In this document: in pieces, positions 7,865-16,565 of the stretch | How positions within the stretch are numbered: the first letter of the stretch is position 1 | How the letters are laid out: every line of letters starts with the position of its first letter | DNA from: Negativicutes bacterium | GTDB lineage: Bacteria > Bacillota_C > Negativicutes > Sporomusales_B > JARLHX01 | Reading direction: 5' to 3' | Assembly: GCA_031292035.1 (NCBI GenBank) | Contig: JARLHX010000176.1 | Span: forward strand, 1-36,719 | DNA: 36,719 bases | Translations under genes and position numbers: made by a program | Notes under the pieces: generated by a model | Told to the model about the DNA's origin: nothing | Database searches by the model: none | The model's input: only the letters and a program-made list of their open reading frames with translations

Positions 7865-8352
7865 TGTCGAGCAAAAAATTTGTCTATCTCGCCGGTCCGA
7901 TCTTGGACTGCGGAAAACATGAGGCCAACAATTGGCGGCGTGACGTGGACAAGCAGCTTAGTCTTTACAGTGGCTCGGCCGTGGCGGGCATCTCGCCCTT
8001 GCGCTGCGAACCTTTGGTGGGGGATACATATGGCCTGAGCCATGAGGATAAAAAGTTTGGGACCGCTCGTGCGATCCAAGCCAAAAACTTTTTTGATGTA
8101 AACACCTGTGATCTGGTTCTGGCGTATCTGCCGACCCCGCCGGAAGGCCGCCACCAGTCCTATGGTACTATCTGTGAGATTGCCTGGGCGCACGCCCTGG
8201 GGAAGCCCGTGATCCTGGTCTCGGACGATCCTGGCATCGTTAATCACCCCGTTATTAACGCATCGTGCAACTGGGTCCTGGACAGCTTGGATGAAGCTGT
8301 TGATGTTTGTGTCGGTATCTTATCCGGCTACAGTGGAGGGAAAAGAATATGA
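7864..8352 (+). CDS. Nucleoside 2-deoxyribosyltransferase-like protein
   Basis: The 162-residue protein has the Rossmann-like pattern of the nucleoside 2-deoxyribosyltransferase family: YLAGPI at the N-terminus, CDLVLAYL after the middle, and GTICEIAWAHALGKPVILV, in which the glutamate is the likely nucleophile. It is followed by a dATP/dGTP diphosphohydrolase-domain gene, so a role in reshaping the deoxynucleotide pool or salvaging bases from host DNA fits. Many phage members are uncharacterised, so base specificity is unknown. AGGAGG precedes ATG 7864. Confidence 0.8.
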   Translation: MSSKKFVYLAGPILDCGKHEANNWRRDVDKQLSLYSGSAVAGISPLRCEPLVGDTYGLSHEDKKFGTARAIQAKNFFDVNTCDLVLAYLPTPPEGRHQSYGTICEIAWAHALGKPVILVSDDPGIVNHPVINASCNWVLDSLDEAVDVCVGILSGYSGGKRI

Positions 8353-8936
8353 ATACGTATAATGATTTACGCTTGGCGGGCAATGAACCCATCGGCCATA
8401 GGGAGCCGCTACCTAACCACCCAGACTACGGCGTGGTACGCACGTCCGCCGAGGCGCCCGCTACGCCCTGGGATGAACACTTGCGGGAAGCAGCGGAGGC
8501 AATTGGGTTTCCAACAGTCCCTTTGGGTTCCCGCTCGGGACATTTTGGTGGGCAGAAGCCTGGTTTGGCCTGCTCGCATTCCCGGTCGGGACTATCTTCG
8601 GACTTTACGGCGCCAGAAGCACCGACGGGTTTGACCACGGACAGTGATGAGCGCAAGGGCATCCCCCTGGCCACGGGACTGCTCGACTATTTCCCGGATG
8701 CGCTGGCCGCCGTGGCCAGGTTATCGAAGATCGGGAACGATAAACATAACCCCGGCGAACCTCTCCATTGGTCCCGTGACAAGTCCTCGGATCACGCGGA
8801 TTGCCTACTGCGGCATCTCATTGAACGCGGGACGATGGACACTGACGGGGAACTGCATGACGTGAAGGTTGCCTGGCGGGCCTTGGCCAATCTTCAGATT
8901 GCTTTGGAAAAACAGAAAACTACGAAGGCTGGTTAA
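8349..8936 (+). CDS. Protein with dATP/dGTP diphosphohydrolase-type domain
   Basis: ATG 8349 overlaps the previous stop by 4 bp; an upstream in-frame start at 8307 is less likely. Of 195 residues, the first 100 look poorly ordered and Pro/Gly-rich. From about residue 99 (DERKGIPLATGLLDYFPDAL) to 188 the sequence follows the phage domain named dATP/dGTP diphosphohydrolase N-terminal (formerly DUF5664), with conserved HWSRDKS and DHADCLLRHL segments that include possible metal ligands. It may hydrolyse purine deoxynucleotides. It is the last gene of the plus operon and overlaps the lysozyme gene tail-to-tail by 17 bp. Confidence 0.75.
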   Translation: MNTYNDLRLAGNEPIGHREPLPNHPDYGVVRTSAEAPATPWDEHLREAAEAIGFPTVPLGSRSGHFGGQKPGLACSHSRSGLSSDFTAPEAPTGLTTDSDERKGIPLATGLLDYFPDALAAVARLSKIGNDKHNPGEPLHWSRDKSSDHADCLLRHLIERGTMDTDGELHDVKVAWRALANLQIALEKQKTTKAG

Positions 8937-9387
8937 AGTCCTGTTCTTCTTCTTCACGCCGGTTCCACAACCCCTGGGACCGGACCCCGCGGATTAAATC
9001 CCAGTTGGGGAACTGCCCGGCCGCGGCTTGGTAGTTTCCCGCGTTGAGGTCTCGAAGTAGCGTGGACTGGCTAAAATTGCCCAGGCCGACGTTATAGGCA
9101 AAGGAAGTAAGGGCCGCCAGTTGATTGTCATTGACGGGCACCCGGATGCTCGCGGAAACGCCGTTCATAAATTCTTGTACTTTGGTTTCCATTAACTGGT
9201 CCGCCTCGGCCGGGGTGATCGGTGGGGTTTCCATCGTCACCCGTTGGCCGTTGAGCAACACCGTATTCCCCCAGCCAATTGTCGGAATGCCACCTTCATC
9301 CAAGTAGGGCGGGCAGAGACCCGCACTATTTTTGGGGCACCCTTCAAAATGGCAGATCAGTTTCGTCGCAAGCTGGAGTGCGCTCAT
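8920..9387 (-). CDS. Endolysin: GH24 (T4-type) lysozyme
   Basis: The 155-residue enzyme cleaves peptidoglycan at the end of infection. E15 in HFEG, D30, and T36 within GIPTIGWGNT give the Glu-Asp-Thr triad of T4-type lysozymes. Between E15 and D30 lies an insertion with two cysteines (C17, C25) that might form a disulphide. There is no signal peptide or N-terminal anchor, so release should depend on a holin. The C-terminal half has NQLAALTSFAYNVGLG and the WNRREEE end typical of the family. Its start overlaps the o-spanin stop by 4 bp. Confidence 0.93.
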   Translation of the reverse strand: MSALQLATKLICHFEGCPKNSAGLCPPYLDEGGIPTIGWGNTVLLNGQRVTMETPPITPAEADQLMETKVQEFMNGVSASIRVPVNDNQLAALTSFAYNVGLGNFSQSTLLRDLNAGNYQAAAGQFPNWDLIRGVRSQGLWNRREEEEQDFNQPS

Positions 9388-9680
9388 TTAACCTGCGCCT
9401 GATTGGCGAAGACCGCGGCGGCCAGGGTATTGCGGCAATCATCTGCAACACTGGTCTGGGCGTTAAAAGCGTTCCGCTCTTGGTCGATATACCCGGCTAC
9501 TTGGGACTGTAGCTTCGGCTTATTGGGAGCCGGGACGGGCACGACATCGGGCTGGCACGTCTTCAGGTACGCGGGCCAAACCCAGGGCACATAGACCGTC
9601 TGGATTACGGGCGCCGGTACAGTTGGGGCAGCCGAGCACGCGGCAAGGATCAACAAGGCAAACAGAGAGATATATTTCAT
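9384..9680 (-). CDS. Outer-membrane spanin (Rz1-like lipoprotein)
   Basis: The 98-residue protein has a hydrophobic N-terminus ending in a lipobox LAAC with C15 as the lipidation site. A Pro/Val-rich stretch follows (about residues 19-55), then a helix. It follows the inner-membrane spanin gene with a 4-bp overlap and precedes lysozyme with another. The pairing, lipobox and Pro content mark it as the outer-membrane half of a two-component spanin that disrupts the outer membrane. It is longer than lambda Rz1. Confidence 0.8.
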   Translation of the reverse strand: MKYISLFALLILAACSAAPTVPAPVIQTVYVPWVWPAYLKTCQPDVVPVPAPNKPKLQSQVAGYIDQERNAFNAQTSVADDCRNTLAAAVFANQAQVK

Positions 9681-10033
9681 GGGAACAAAGCCTCCAATAC
9701 GGGTGCTACAGGGCCATCCTGTGCGGCTGGGGTTGTAGTAAGGGCAGCAAGCTGCGAAGCCAGCAGAGTGTCAGCCTGGCCGCGGGTAGCCTGCTCCTGG
9801 GCGCGTAGGGCCTGGAGATTAGTCTCTGCTACATTAGCCCGCTTAAGGTCGGCTTCTTCGGTCAAAGCCGCATTGGAACTGATCGCAGCGGCACGGGTAT
9901 CCGCGGCAGCGTTGCAGGCCGACACCTGGGCTTGACCCTGCGCCAGTACGGTGTCTACGCGCTGGTGCTCATATAGGGTAGTACCAAAAAATAAAAGGAC
10001 GAGGGCAGCCAAAACGCCAAGGACATAGTTCAT
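9677..10033 (-). CDS. Inner-membrane spanin (Rz-like)
   Basis: The 118-residue protein has one N-terminal membrane helix (about residues 4-21, VLGVLAALVLLFFG), then a long Ala/Gln-rich predicted coiled coil (about 28-100). This is the classic i-spanin topology, with the periplasmic coil facing the lipoprotein encoded by the next, 4-bp-overlapping gene. No sequence family is recognised beyond this; the call rests on topology and position. Confidence 0.75.
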   Translation of the reverse strand: MNYVLGVLAALVLLFFGTTLYEHQRVDTVLAQGQAQVSACNAAADTRAAAISSNAALTEEADLKRANVAETNLQALRAQEQATRGQADTLLASQLAALTTTPAAQDGPVAPVLEALFP

Positions 10034-10034
10034 G

Positions 10035-10307
10035 TTAACCTCCCGGTGGAACGGTAATATCTGGATTTGAGGGTTCAGGCACGTAGTCGCCAGCCCCGAA
10101 GTACGACCGGATGCCGCGATGGATGCCGGCGCCTACAGAGAAAATGCCGAACCCCTCGCCAAACCCGGCTTCGTCAAACGAGCCAGTGTGGAGGGTAGCA
10201 TACACGGCCAGAAACAAAAATACAACTGCGCCGATGCCATAGAGCAGATCATGCCAATCTGCGCTCAGGGAATTAGTTGGTGGCTGGGAGGCTGCTGGTG
10301 GGGTCAT
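10035..10307 (-). CDS. Single-helix membrane protein, holin candidate
   Basis: The start is uncertain: ATG at 10307 (90 residues) or 10352 (105 residues); both lack a good ribosome-binding site and both overlap the upstream gene. I chose 10307 because the overlap is smaller. There is one clear membrane helix (LLYGIGAVVFLFLAVYATL) after a short hydrophilic N-terminus, then a Gly-rich segment that could be a weak second helix, and a Pro-rich tail. Lying directly before the spanins, it is a plausible holin or antiholin. Confidence 0.6.
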   Translation of the reverse strand: MTPPAASQPPTNSLSADWHDLLYGIGAVVFLFLAVYATLHTGSFDEAGFGEGFGIFSVGAGIHRGIRSYFGAGDYVPEPSNPDITVPPGG

Positions 10308-10833
10308 GGAGGATGGCCTGATGCGGTATGAAACTGCCAGGAAGGAAGGCATGAAGGATAAACGGACCCGCAGTATTGACGAAGGTCAAGCCTCCGATGG
10401 TGATGCTAAAAATAGCGAAATAGGCCCCCCATCGTGCCGCCCGGCTTTGAATGCGTTGAGTGCCCTGAAAAGCCAGGGTATCCTGCACAAGCTGCGCATT
10501 GATAAGCGGCTGAAGCTGCTTGGTTTGGTCATCGGTTATGGCCTTGACGTTGGTCACTACGTCTTTCAGGCTGGAGGAAAAAGTGTCCCCCAATTTTTTC
10601 ATCTCCGTGGCCACGCCTTCAAATTTCAGATCGACTTCTTTGTCGCGGAGGGAGCGGTTAGCGTACTCAGCTTTTTGAGCACCTTCAACCGAGATTAACC
10701 GGCCATGCAGTTCGCCCAACCGAAATTCAACAGATGGTATATTATCGTCAGACAAAGCACTACCCTTTCGGCAACCATATTGCCCGAGTAATTTTATGTC
10801 GTCAACGGTTAGTTCAGGCTCATAAAGCACCAT
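10273..10833 (-). CDS. Coiled-coil protein with C-terminal membrane helix (XhlA-like topology)
   Basis: The 186-residue protein has a charged, helical middle part (about residues 35-120) and one membrane helix near residues 135-160 (YFAIFSITIGGLTFV). A coiled coil followed by a C-terminal anchor resembles XhlA/haemolysin-type lysis accessory proteins, although this one is longer. It sits between a multi-pass membrane protein and the holin candidate, overlapping both (25 and 35 bp). A lysis role is inferred from position only. Confidence 0.65.
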   Translation of the reverse strand: MVLYEPELTVDDIKLLGQYGCRKGSALSDDNIPSVEFRLGELHGRLISVEGAQKAEYANRSLRDKEVDLKFEGVATEMKKLGDTFSSSLKDVVTNVKAITDDQTKQLQPLINAQLVQDTLAFQGTQRIQSRAARWGAYFAIFSITIGGLTFVNTAGPFILHAFLPGSFIPHQAILHDPTSSLPATN

Positions 10834-11369
10834 GATATAGTGCCTCCTAAAATGGCTCCTACAAAGACCTCACCCCACGCCTGGGCTTCAGCAAACCGCG
10901 GGATCGTCGGCAGCGGTAATCGCGCCAAAAGATAGGCAAGTGAGAAACTCAAACCACCTATGCAAACCAGGATTGAAGCCTGCCAGCTTAAGAACGCGGT
11001 TCCCAGGGCCAAGGGCAAGACGCAAAGCAGCCCGGCTTCAGCCATTCCAATAAAATCATGGGCCAATGTATTTTCTTTCAGCCCAAGATGCGTCGGCAGC
11101 CAGCGTAACCAGGAAGGTTCGGGGTTAGCCGTAACAGTACCCATCCCCTGGAATGGCCCCCAGCCAGTAGTGATGATCCCAAGAAACAACAGGATCGCCC
11201 CCGTCGCGGCAACATGCCAGTTCGCCAAATACGCCAAGCCAAGGAACGGCAGGATGCCAAACAGGCGGGCGCCATCGGTTCCGGGGTTAAGCCCAGTGAT
11301 GGTTGTGAACGCGCCGCCCCGCAAGCGCCAACAGATTGCCCAGACTAAACTAAAATATAAGATTAGCAT
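10809..11369 (-). CDS. Multi-pass membrane protein of unknown function
   Basis: The 186-residue protein has about five predicted membrane helices (near residues 2-15, 37-50, 54-72, 110-150 as two helices, and 165-183). It starts MLILYFSLVWAICW and has no recognised motif. Its position after the tail-fibre-like gene and before the lysis genes suggests a lysis function or alteration of the host envelope (for example superinfection exclusion). It is larger than most holins. Confidence 0.65.
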   Translation of the reverse strand: MLILYFSLVWAICWRLRGGAFTTITGLNPGTDGARLFGILPFLGLAYLANWHVAATGAILLFLGIITTGWGPFQGMGTVTANPEPSWLRWLPTHLGLKENTLAHDFIGMAEAGLLCVLPLALGTAFLSWQASILVCIGGLSFSLAYLLARLPLPTIPRFAEAQAWGEVFVGAILGGTISWCFMSLN

Positions 11370-11370
11370 G

Positions 11371-12375
11371 TTACCACTCCCACCAGGCGCTTAAGGTACC
11401 GCCACCATCTGTTACGTTATACGTTGCGCCAAGGGGGATAACGACAAAACCGCTGGAATAGCCGAAGGGGATCGCGGTGCTACCGTTAATTGAGACGAGC
11501 ATGTTGGCACTTGATCCGGACCCAGAAACCGCAACGGCAAGGCACATAGGCCGACCCAGGGTGTTCGTGTAGGTCGTCCCCAGCGCCCGGCCGGAAGATG
11601 AGTAGTTGACAGGGGTTTGGCCACCAACCGCAAGCGCCTGGACCTGCTGAAGTTGGGGGGCCTGCTGGGATTTGGTTGCCACTGGCACCAGCCGGGCGGA
11701 AGACCCGGACGAGAGATACCAGACCGTGCCCGTTGGCCCAAGCTGGAGCGTGATGGGCTGCCCGGCGACAATCTCCCCGCCTTGGAGCGGGCCGTTGATG
11801 CTACCATACACCGGGTAGGCCGTAAGACCATTTAAGGCAAACGTTGTGGCCCCCGTGTTGGCGTGCGCGGGGTTGATATGAACAACCATGCCCACGGTCA
11901 GTGCGGTTACGGCCGGAGCAATCGCTGCGGCCAGGGCATTGGCGGCGCCGGTATCAGCCGCGTAGTTTAAGGCACCCGTTTGCAGTTGCCCCAGCGTGGG
12001 GAGGCCCGCCGCAACGGTTGTTGTCACGGATGTTGGCGCAGTCGTAAAAGCCACGGACCCGGTAAAGGTCACGTTGGAATAGACCGGCGAGAATTTGTAC
12101 CAGCGATTGCCGCCGGTATCGACCAGGATTGTGTTGCCGTTATCAGTCGAAGTTGTATCCGTGGGCTGATAGATATAATATGCCTGGCCTCCGTCCAAGA
12201 CGACCGTGGTGCCCATGGCAAAAATGACTGGGTACTCTTGCACGTTGTTGACGGCCCGCACCCCGTTCAAGTTGGTGACAGCTAGGGCATTATAGATCGC
12301 CGGAACGGATGTGCCGGAGGGCTGACCAAGGGTAACGCCAGAGGGCAACTGCGGGACCGTGTATTTTGTGCTCAT
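11371..12375 (-). CDS. Tail-fibre-like structural protein
   Basis: The 334-residue protein is low in charged residues and rich in Thr, Gly, Ala and Val, typical of beta-rich phage fibres. A GGNRWYKF motif near residue 90 resembles linker segments in fibre proteins. A middle segment (TGAALNYAADTG-like, residues about 135-230) resembles collar or stalk modules. The C-terminus (GGGTLSAWWEW) looks like the terminal strand of a receptor-binding tip. It overlaps the 1397-residue gene by 4 bp. The receptor-binding role is inferred. Confidence 0.7.
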   Translation of the reverse strand: MSTKYTVPQLPSGVTLGQPSGTSVPAIYNALAVTNLNGVRAVNNVQEYPVIFAMGTTVVLDGGQAYYIYQPTDTTSTDNGNTILVDTGGNRWYKFSPVYSNVTFTGSVAFTTAPTSVTTTVAAGLPTLGQLQTGALNYAADTGAANALAAAIAPAVTALTVGMVVHINPAHANTGATTFALNGLTAYPVYGSINGPLQGGEIVAGQPITLQLGPTGTVWYLSSGSSARLVPVATKSQQAPQLQQVQALAVGGQTPVNYSSSGRALGTTYTNTLGRPMCLAVAVSGSGSSANMLVSINGSTAIPFGYSSGFVVIPLGATYNVTDGGGTLSAWWEW

Positions 12376-15300
12376 TTACCTTTTCCTATCGCTTGAATAG
12401 TCTGACTTCCAATCTTTGCAATGGTAATCATATCATCGGTCCACTCGTCTGTATACTGGAGTTTTTCGGCCTGGGTTAAGTCTGGGCTGGCATTTACGGC
12501 TCGGATCGCCTGGGCCAGATGCGGGATAGCCTTCGCAATCTGCGTCAAGCGTACCCCGGCGAGGTTCAGTTCGCCCGGCGGCACCAGGCTTTCATCACCC
12601 GTCTTTAAGGCTTGCACCAAGTCCCCATGCGCTTTCTCGGCAGTCTGAAGATCGGTATAGAAGTCCTCGACCTGCTGGGTCTGATAGCCCTCGGGACGGC
12701 GCACGTCAAACGCCCCGATAATCGGTGCCATAGCAGGGTCCCAGAGCGGATGCGCAGGTCCCATCTTGGCGTCCAGTGTTTGCAGGATTTTAATGGGTAG
12801 CGTGCCGCCCCATTCAGAAATATAGTTGTCCAAGACAATTGGGGACACGTCGGCCCAGCCCAGGCCCGGCGGCCCAACGAGTTGAGCAATCTTCTTGCTG
12901 ACGCTGGTCGTACCAGCCTTAACCTGCATCCAGCTATTGGTTGATTGCTGAAGGTTGTCCGGGATCAATGGCTCCCCATTGTATACGTTTTTGTTGGCCC
13001 ATTGCTCCAACATTGGAGTGGGGAGGGATGCCGCGAACGGCGGGACAACCTGGTGCAAGAACGTCCCTGCGAGGCCATCAAAGGCATGAGGGTTTTGCTC
13101 TAGCGCGTAGTCCATAAACCTGTTTGGCAACGTCCAGAACAAGAAGGTAAGTGGATTATACGGGGCTGATATCTGATGCCGAACGCCGTTAATCGGGGGC
13201 AAGATCATGTGCATGTCGCGGTACGCCCGCGGGATACTATCCAGTCGCATGTTGGGCGGCAGCTTCTTGTCGGCCTCATAGTTGGCGAGCCGAAGTGCGA
13301 TGGCCGGAACCGTCAACAGGGCAGCGGCTTTTAACGTGGTGGTGATCGGGCGATCCCGGATACCGTCCAATGCTTGCGGGATCACTTTCATGCCCACTGA
13401 AAAGAACGGCACCACGCGGGAGACGTAGTTCAGCAACGGCTGGGCGAAGGGTTCGGCATAATCCAAATGGGCTTTGCGGCTTTCAATGGCGGCTTTAAAG
13501 GGGGACACGCTGTCTTTCAAGGCCCGTTTATAAACCCCGATCCGGGCTGAGGCATCCAGGTTATGTTGCAGGGTACGCGCCCCCGTCACCATCTTCATAA
13601 ACGCTTGCCCAAGTGCATCCAGTGGATGTTCAACCAAGTTAAACGCTGCGTCGTTGATCCCCTGTTCTTTAAATAAACGCTGCATGTCGGTCTCAACGTA
13701 CTTGGTGTCGATATCTGAGAGTGCCGACGCCGCCCCGCCATTGCGTATCCATTCCTGATATATGTCGGACTTCCCAATAACGTCCCAGAGACCAGACATG
13801 ACATCGTGGAAAGGGATCAAGGACCCGTGAGGCGAAAATAGCCCCGAGGCTATCTGGCCGTGGAACAACGCACGGAAGGTAAAATCCGGGGTCATGGTAA
13901 TCCCAGACCGCTGAACCTTCGCCACGCCTTCCATCATCTTGGTAAAAATGTGAGCCTCACCCGGCTGAAGAACTTTGAACACGGAGGCCAGATCAGGATT
14001 ATTTACCCGATAAACTTCTGGCTTGCCCCCATTAAACAAAAGAAAATCCTTCGGACCCAGAAACGGCATCAGCTTGCGGTAGACCATGAAGGGACTACCA
14101 GCTTCCGCTTCGGCGGGTGTGACTTCTTCGCCATCTAACTCCGGGCCGCCAGTGTGGCCCACCAGGGGATTATGCGCGGACATTCCGCGGGCGGCCAGAT
14201 CAGGGGTGATGTCGATGCCGAAGGTATGCAAGGGGACTTTCTCAATGCCTAGTTCGGGGGGTACTTTGCCGAGGGCTTGCAGTCGATTAAATTTGCTGAC
14301 GATCATCCCCAATGCCCGGTTGCGATCCGCCATGGCAACAATCAAATGGTGATTGGCAATGTCAAACGGCAGCGGGTTTTCGATTTGGTCAGTGCTACCA
14401 GTGACCTTTTTAACCGGCGAACGGACGGACATCTTCCGACCTGGAACCGCCGGCGGCTCGTACTCCGGGTTAAGGATGCGGGCAAAATAAATGTGTGCCC
14501 GGTTTAACTCTTTCATAGCTCCGGCGCTTTTTTCAGAGAACAGCCCCGCTTCGGTGCCGTAGTCAATGGAGCCATCTTTGGCCAGGGCAAGTTGACGAAT
14601 ACCTCGGCCGTATAGTTTCTCAGTTTCCGGGTTTTCCATCACTCGATAGGCCGCAGCAATTCGTTCGGGGGTCGTCATGGCGATCCCTTGTTTATCCTTC
14701 TCAACAATGCGGGCGGAGATGCGGGCAATGCTAAAATCGGTGCCGTTGCCCCCGTCCTCTTTGACCATTTGAAACGCCGATGCCCACGATGGAGAATTTG
14801 ACTTTTCAAAGGTATTCGTATCAGGATTGAATTTCACGCCCCCATAGCGAAAGAACAACCCGGCGCGTTCCTTGGATGCCCCGATCTGCCGAATGACATC
14901 CTCAAAGTTTGGCGTTACTTTGTCCTCGACCGAATAGGCTTTATCCAGGGGACGCAGGGGGGCATATTGGCCCTGAAAGAAAGCCATGGTCTTGCGGAAA
15001 CTCAGCCAGTCGGGAAGCGCCTTCTTGGTCTTGCCAATGATCCCCGCCACGTTAGCCATATCATCACGCAGCGTAGGCTCGACGGCTGCGGCACCCTCGG
15101 CAGGGGACTCCGGTTCTTCTTTCGGGAAAGCGTCGTCTGGGGGTTGCTCAGGCGGCTCGTACTCGCCGTGATCGCCCTGGACCTTCAAGATCGTGTCATC
15201 CAGTTTTGCGTCCTGGACGCCCTGATGCGCCGCCAGTTCTTCGGCCGTTGGCTCGGGCGGCGGCTCGGCACCGGGCTGGGCGGCGGGGCCAGGGGGCGGT

Positions 15301-16565
15301 TCTGGCTCGGGTGGTGAAATCTTATCAATCTCAGGGGTCAGACGCGTACCGTCGGCAGCCGTCGGCGCCAAGACTTCCTGTGCCACAACTTTATCTCGGG
15401 CCGCGGCTTTCGCAACTTCCAAAGGATGAACGCCCGTGGCCACGTATTGTTCCTGAAGATGCTGGACAACGGTCTCCCCAGTCGCATTTGGGACAATCCG
15501 GTTGGTCGTGCCTGGTCCGACAACGTGCGCCGCCAAGTGCCCAGCGCCCATCAGGCCCATGGTAAGGATCGCGCCGGTCACATAGTCTTGGGCACTGGCA
15601 ACCTTGCCGTCCAACGATGCCCCAATGTTCGTGGCCGATATAGCCATCGCTGCCGCATTCGCGCCGCCGCTGATTGTGCGGGCGATGGCCGGGGCAAACG
15701 TGTCGGCAGTGGCTTTCAGGGCGACAGAACCAACCTTGCCACCTATGGCCGCAGAAGCGGCGCCTGTGACCGCGGCCTTGGCTCCGGCAATAGCCGTCGG
15801 CGCCAGTGCTGCAACAGCCTGGTGCCAATTCTGGATGCCGCCTGGGGTATTATAGTCCGCAATCAGACCCTCACGAACGCTGGCCGTAAGCCCTGAAGCG
15901 CCCGCCATGCCCGCAGCAGCCATCCCGATAGGGCCACCTGGCCGACCGGCCGGTGCCGCCGCAATGGCGCCTGCAACATACGTGGGGATATCCCCAACAA
16001 AATCCCCCGCGCCGAAAGCAACGTTGGCCATCAATCCAGCATGTTGCGGAAGAATAGTTTGGGCCAGGGCTTGATGGGTCGCCAGCCCAACTGGGGATTG
16101 ATCGAACCCCGCCGCGAAGTCCCCGATTAAAGATGTTGCTGGTTGGGCGTCCGGCGCGGCCGCATCCGACAGATCACCCTTATTCTTTGCAAGATTAGCA
16201 CTGAAAGTCGCCTGTAGGTTTTCCGCTGTTGGCGGGTTCATGCCCCAATACGTACTGACATCTGACGGTTTATACCCGGCACTGATGGCCTCATTGATTT
16301 TACCATCTCGCCACGCAGAGACTTGGGCCGCGGGGTAGCCCGCATCAAGCATCTTCTGGATCACTGCGCCGCCGGGTGCGGCTTTTTGTTGGGCAAGCTG
16401 CGCCGGAGTTGTGCTGTCGAACCCAGGGCCAGTGCCGGGAGCCGCGACAGGCAGTGAGCTATTGTCGGCCGGAAGCTGCGGAGGGGCGTCCGTAGGGTCC
16501 GCAGCCGGGGATGCTACTAGTGGAACCGAAGGTTTAATTGGGTTCGGGTTAATTAAAGCCGCCAT
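12372..16565 (-). CDS. Large internal virion / DNA-ejection protein with LPD38-like region
   Basis: At 1397 residues this is the largest gene. Residues 1-130 are Pro/Ala-rich. About 150-360 are Ala/Gly-rich with hydrophobic helices that could insert in membrane. A Pro/Glu-rich spacer lies near 425-505. The C-terminal half contains a region with the pattern of large polyvalent protein domain 38 (helical, with LPPNMRLDSIPRAYRD and YNPLTFLFWTLPNRF). Such giant proteins follow the tail tube genes in podoviruses and are ejected with DNA, like T7 gp16. I saw no lytic transglycosylase signature. It overlaps the fibre-like gene by 4 bp. Confidence 0.82.
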   Translation of the reverse strand: MAALINPNPIKPSVPLVASPAADPTDAPPQLPADNSSLPVAAPGTGPGFDSTTPAQLAQQKAAPGGAVIQKMLDAGYPAAQVSAWRDGKINEAISAGYKPSDVSTYWGMNPPTAENLQATFSANLAKNKGDLSDAAAPDAQPATSLIGDFAAGFDQSPVGLATHQALAQTILPQHAGLMANVAFGAGDFVGDIPTYVAGAIAAAPAGRPGGPIGMAAAGMAGASGLTASVREGLIADYNTPGGIQNWHQAVAALAPTAIAGAKAAVTGAASAAIGGKVGSVALKATADTFAPAIARTISGGANAAAMAISATNIGASLDGKVASAQDYVTGAILTMGLMGAGHLAAHVVGPGTTNRIVPNATGETVVQHLQEQYVATGVHPLEVAKAAARDKVVAQEVLAPTAADGTRLTPEIDKISPPEPEPPPGPAAQPGAEPPPEPTAEELAAHQGVQDAKLDDTILKVQGDHGEYEPPEQPPDDAFPKEEPESPAEGAAAVEPTLRDDMANVAGIIGKTKKALPDWLSFRKTMAFFQGQYAPLRPLDKAYSVEDKVTPNFEDVIRQIGASKERAGLFFRYGGVKFNPDTNTFEKSNSPSWASAFQMVKEDGGNGTDFSIARISARIVEKDKQGIAMTTPERIAAAYRVMENPETEKLYGRGIRQLALAKDGSIDYGTEAGLFSEKSAGAMKELNRAHIYFARILNPEYEPPAVPGRKMSVRSPVKKVTGSTDQIENPLPFDIANHHLIVAMADRNRALGMIVSKFNRLQALGKVPPELGIEKVPLHTFGIDITPDLAARGMSAHNPLVGHTGGPELDGEEVTPAEAEAGSPFMVYRKLMPFLGPKDFLLFNGGKPEVYRVNNPDLASVFKVLQPGEAHIFTKMMEGVAKVQRSGITMTPDFTFRALFHGQIASGLFSPHGSLIPFHDVMSGLWDVIGKSDIYQEWIRNGGAASALSDIDTKYVETDMQRLFKEQGINDAAFNLVEHPLDALGQAFMKMVTGARTLQHNLDASARIGVYKRALKDSVSPFKAAIESRKAHLDYAEPFAQPLLNYVSRVVPFFSVGMKVIPQALDGIRDRPITTTLKAAALLTVPAIALRLANYEADKKLPPNMRLDSIPRAYRDMHMILPPINGVRHQISAPYNPLTFLFWTLPNRFMDYALEQNPHAFDGLAGTFLHQVVPPFAASLPTPMLEQWANKNVYNGEPLIPDNLQQSTNSWMQVKAGTTSVSKKIAQLVGPPGLGWADVSPIVLDNYISEWGGTLPIKILQTLDAKMGPAHPLWDPAMAPIIGAFDVRRPEGYQTQQVEDFYTDLQTAEKAHGDLVQALKTGDESLVPPGELNLAGVRLTQIAKAIPHLAQAIRAVNASPDLTQAEKLQYTDEWTDDMITIAKIGSQTIQAIGKGK

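Noticed and set aside
7864..8936. Possible 2-aminoadenine (Z) genome system
   Set aside because: Diphosphohydrolase domain is compatible, but no PurZ or DatZ-like gene is seen and the polymerase shows no evident DpoZ feature; nucleotide-pool role is simpler.
11371..12375. Diversity-generating retroelement acting on the fibre-like gene
   Set aside because: Related BPP-1-type phages have one, but no reverse transcriptase or template repeat is present in this window.
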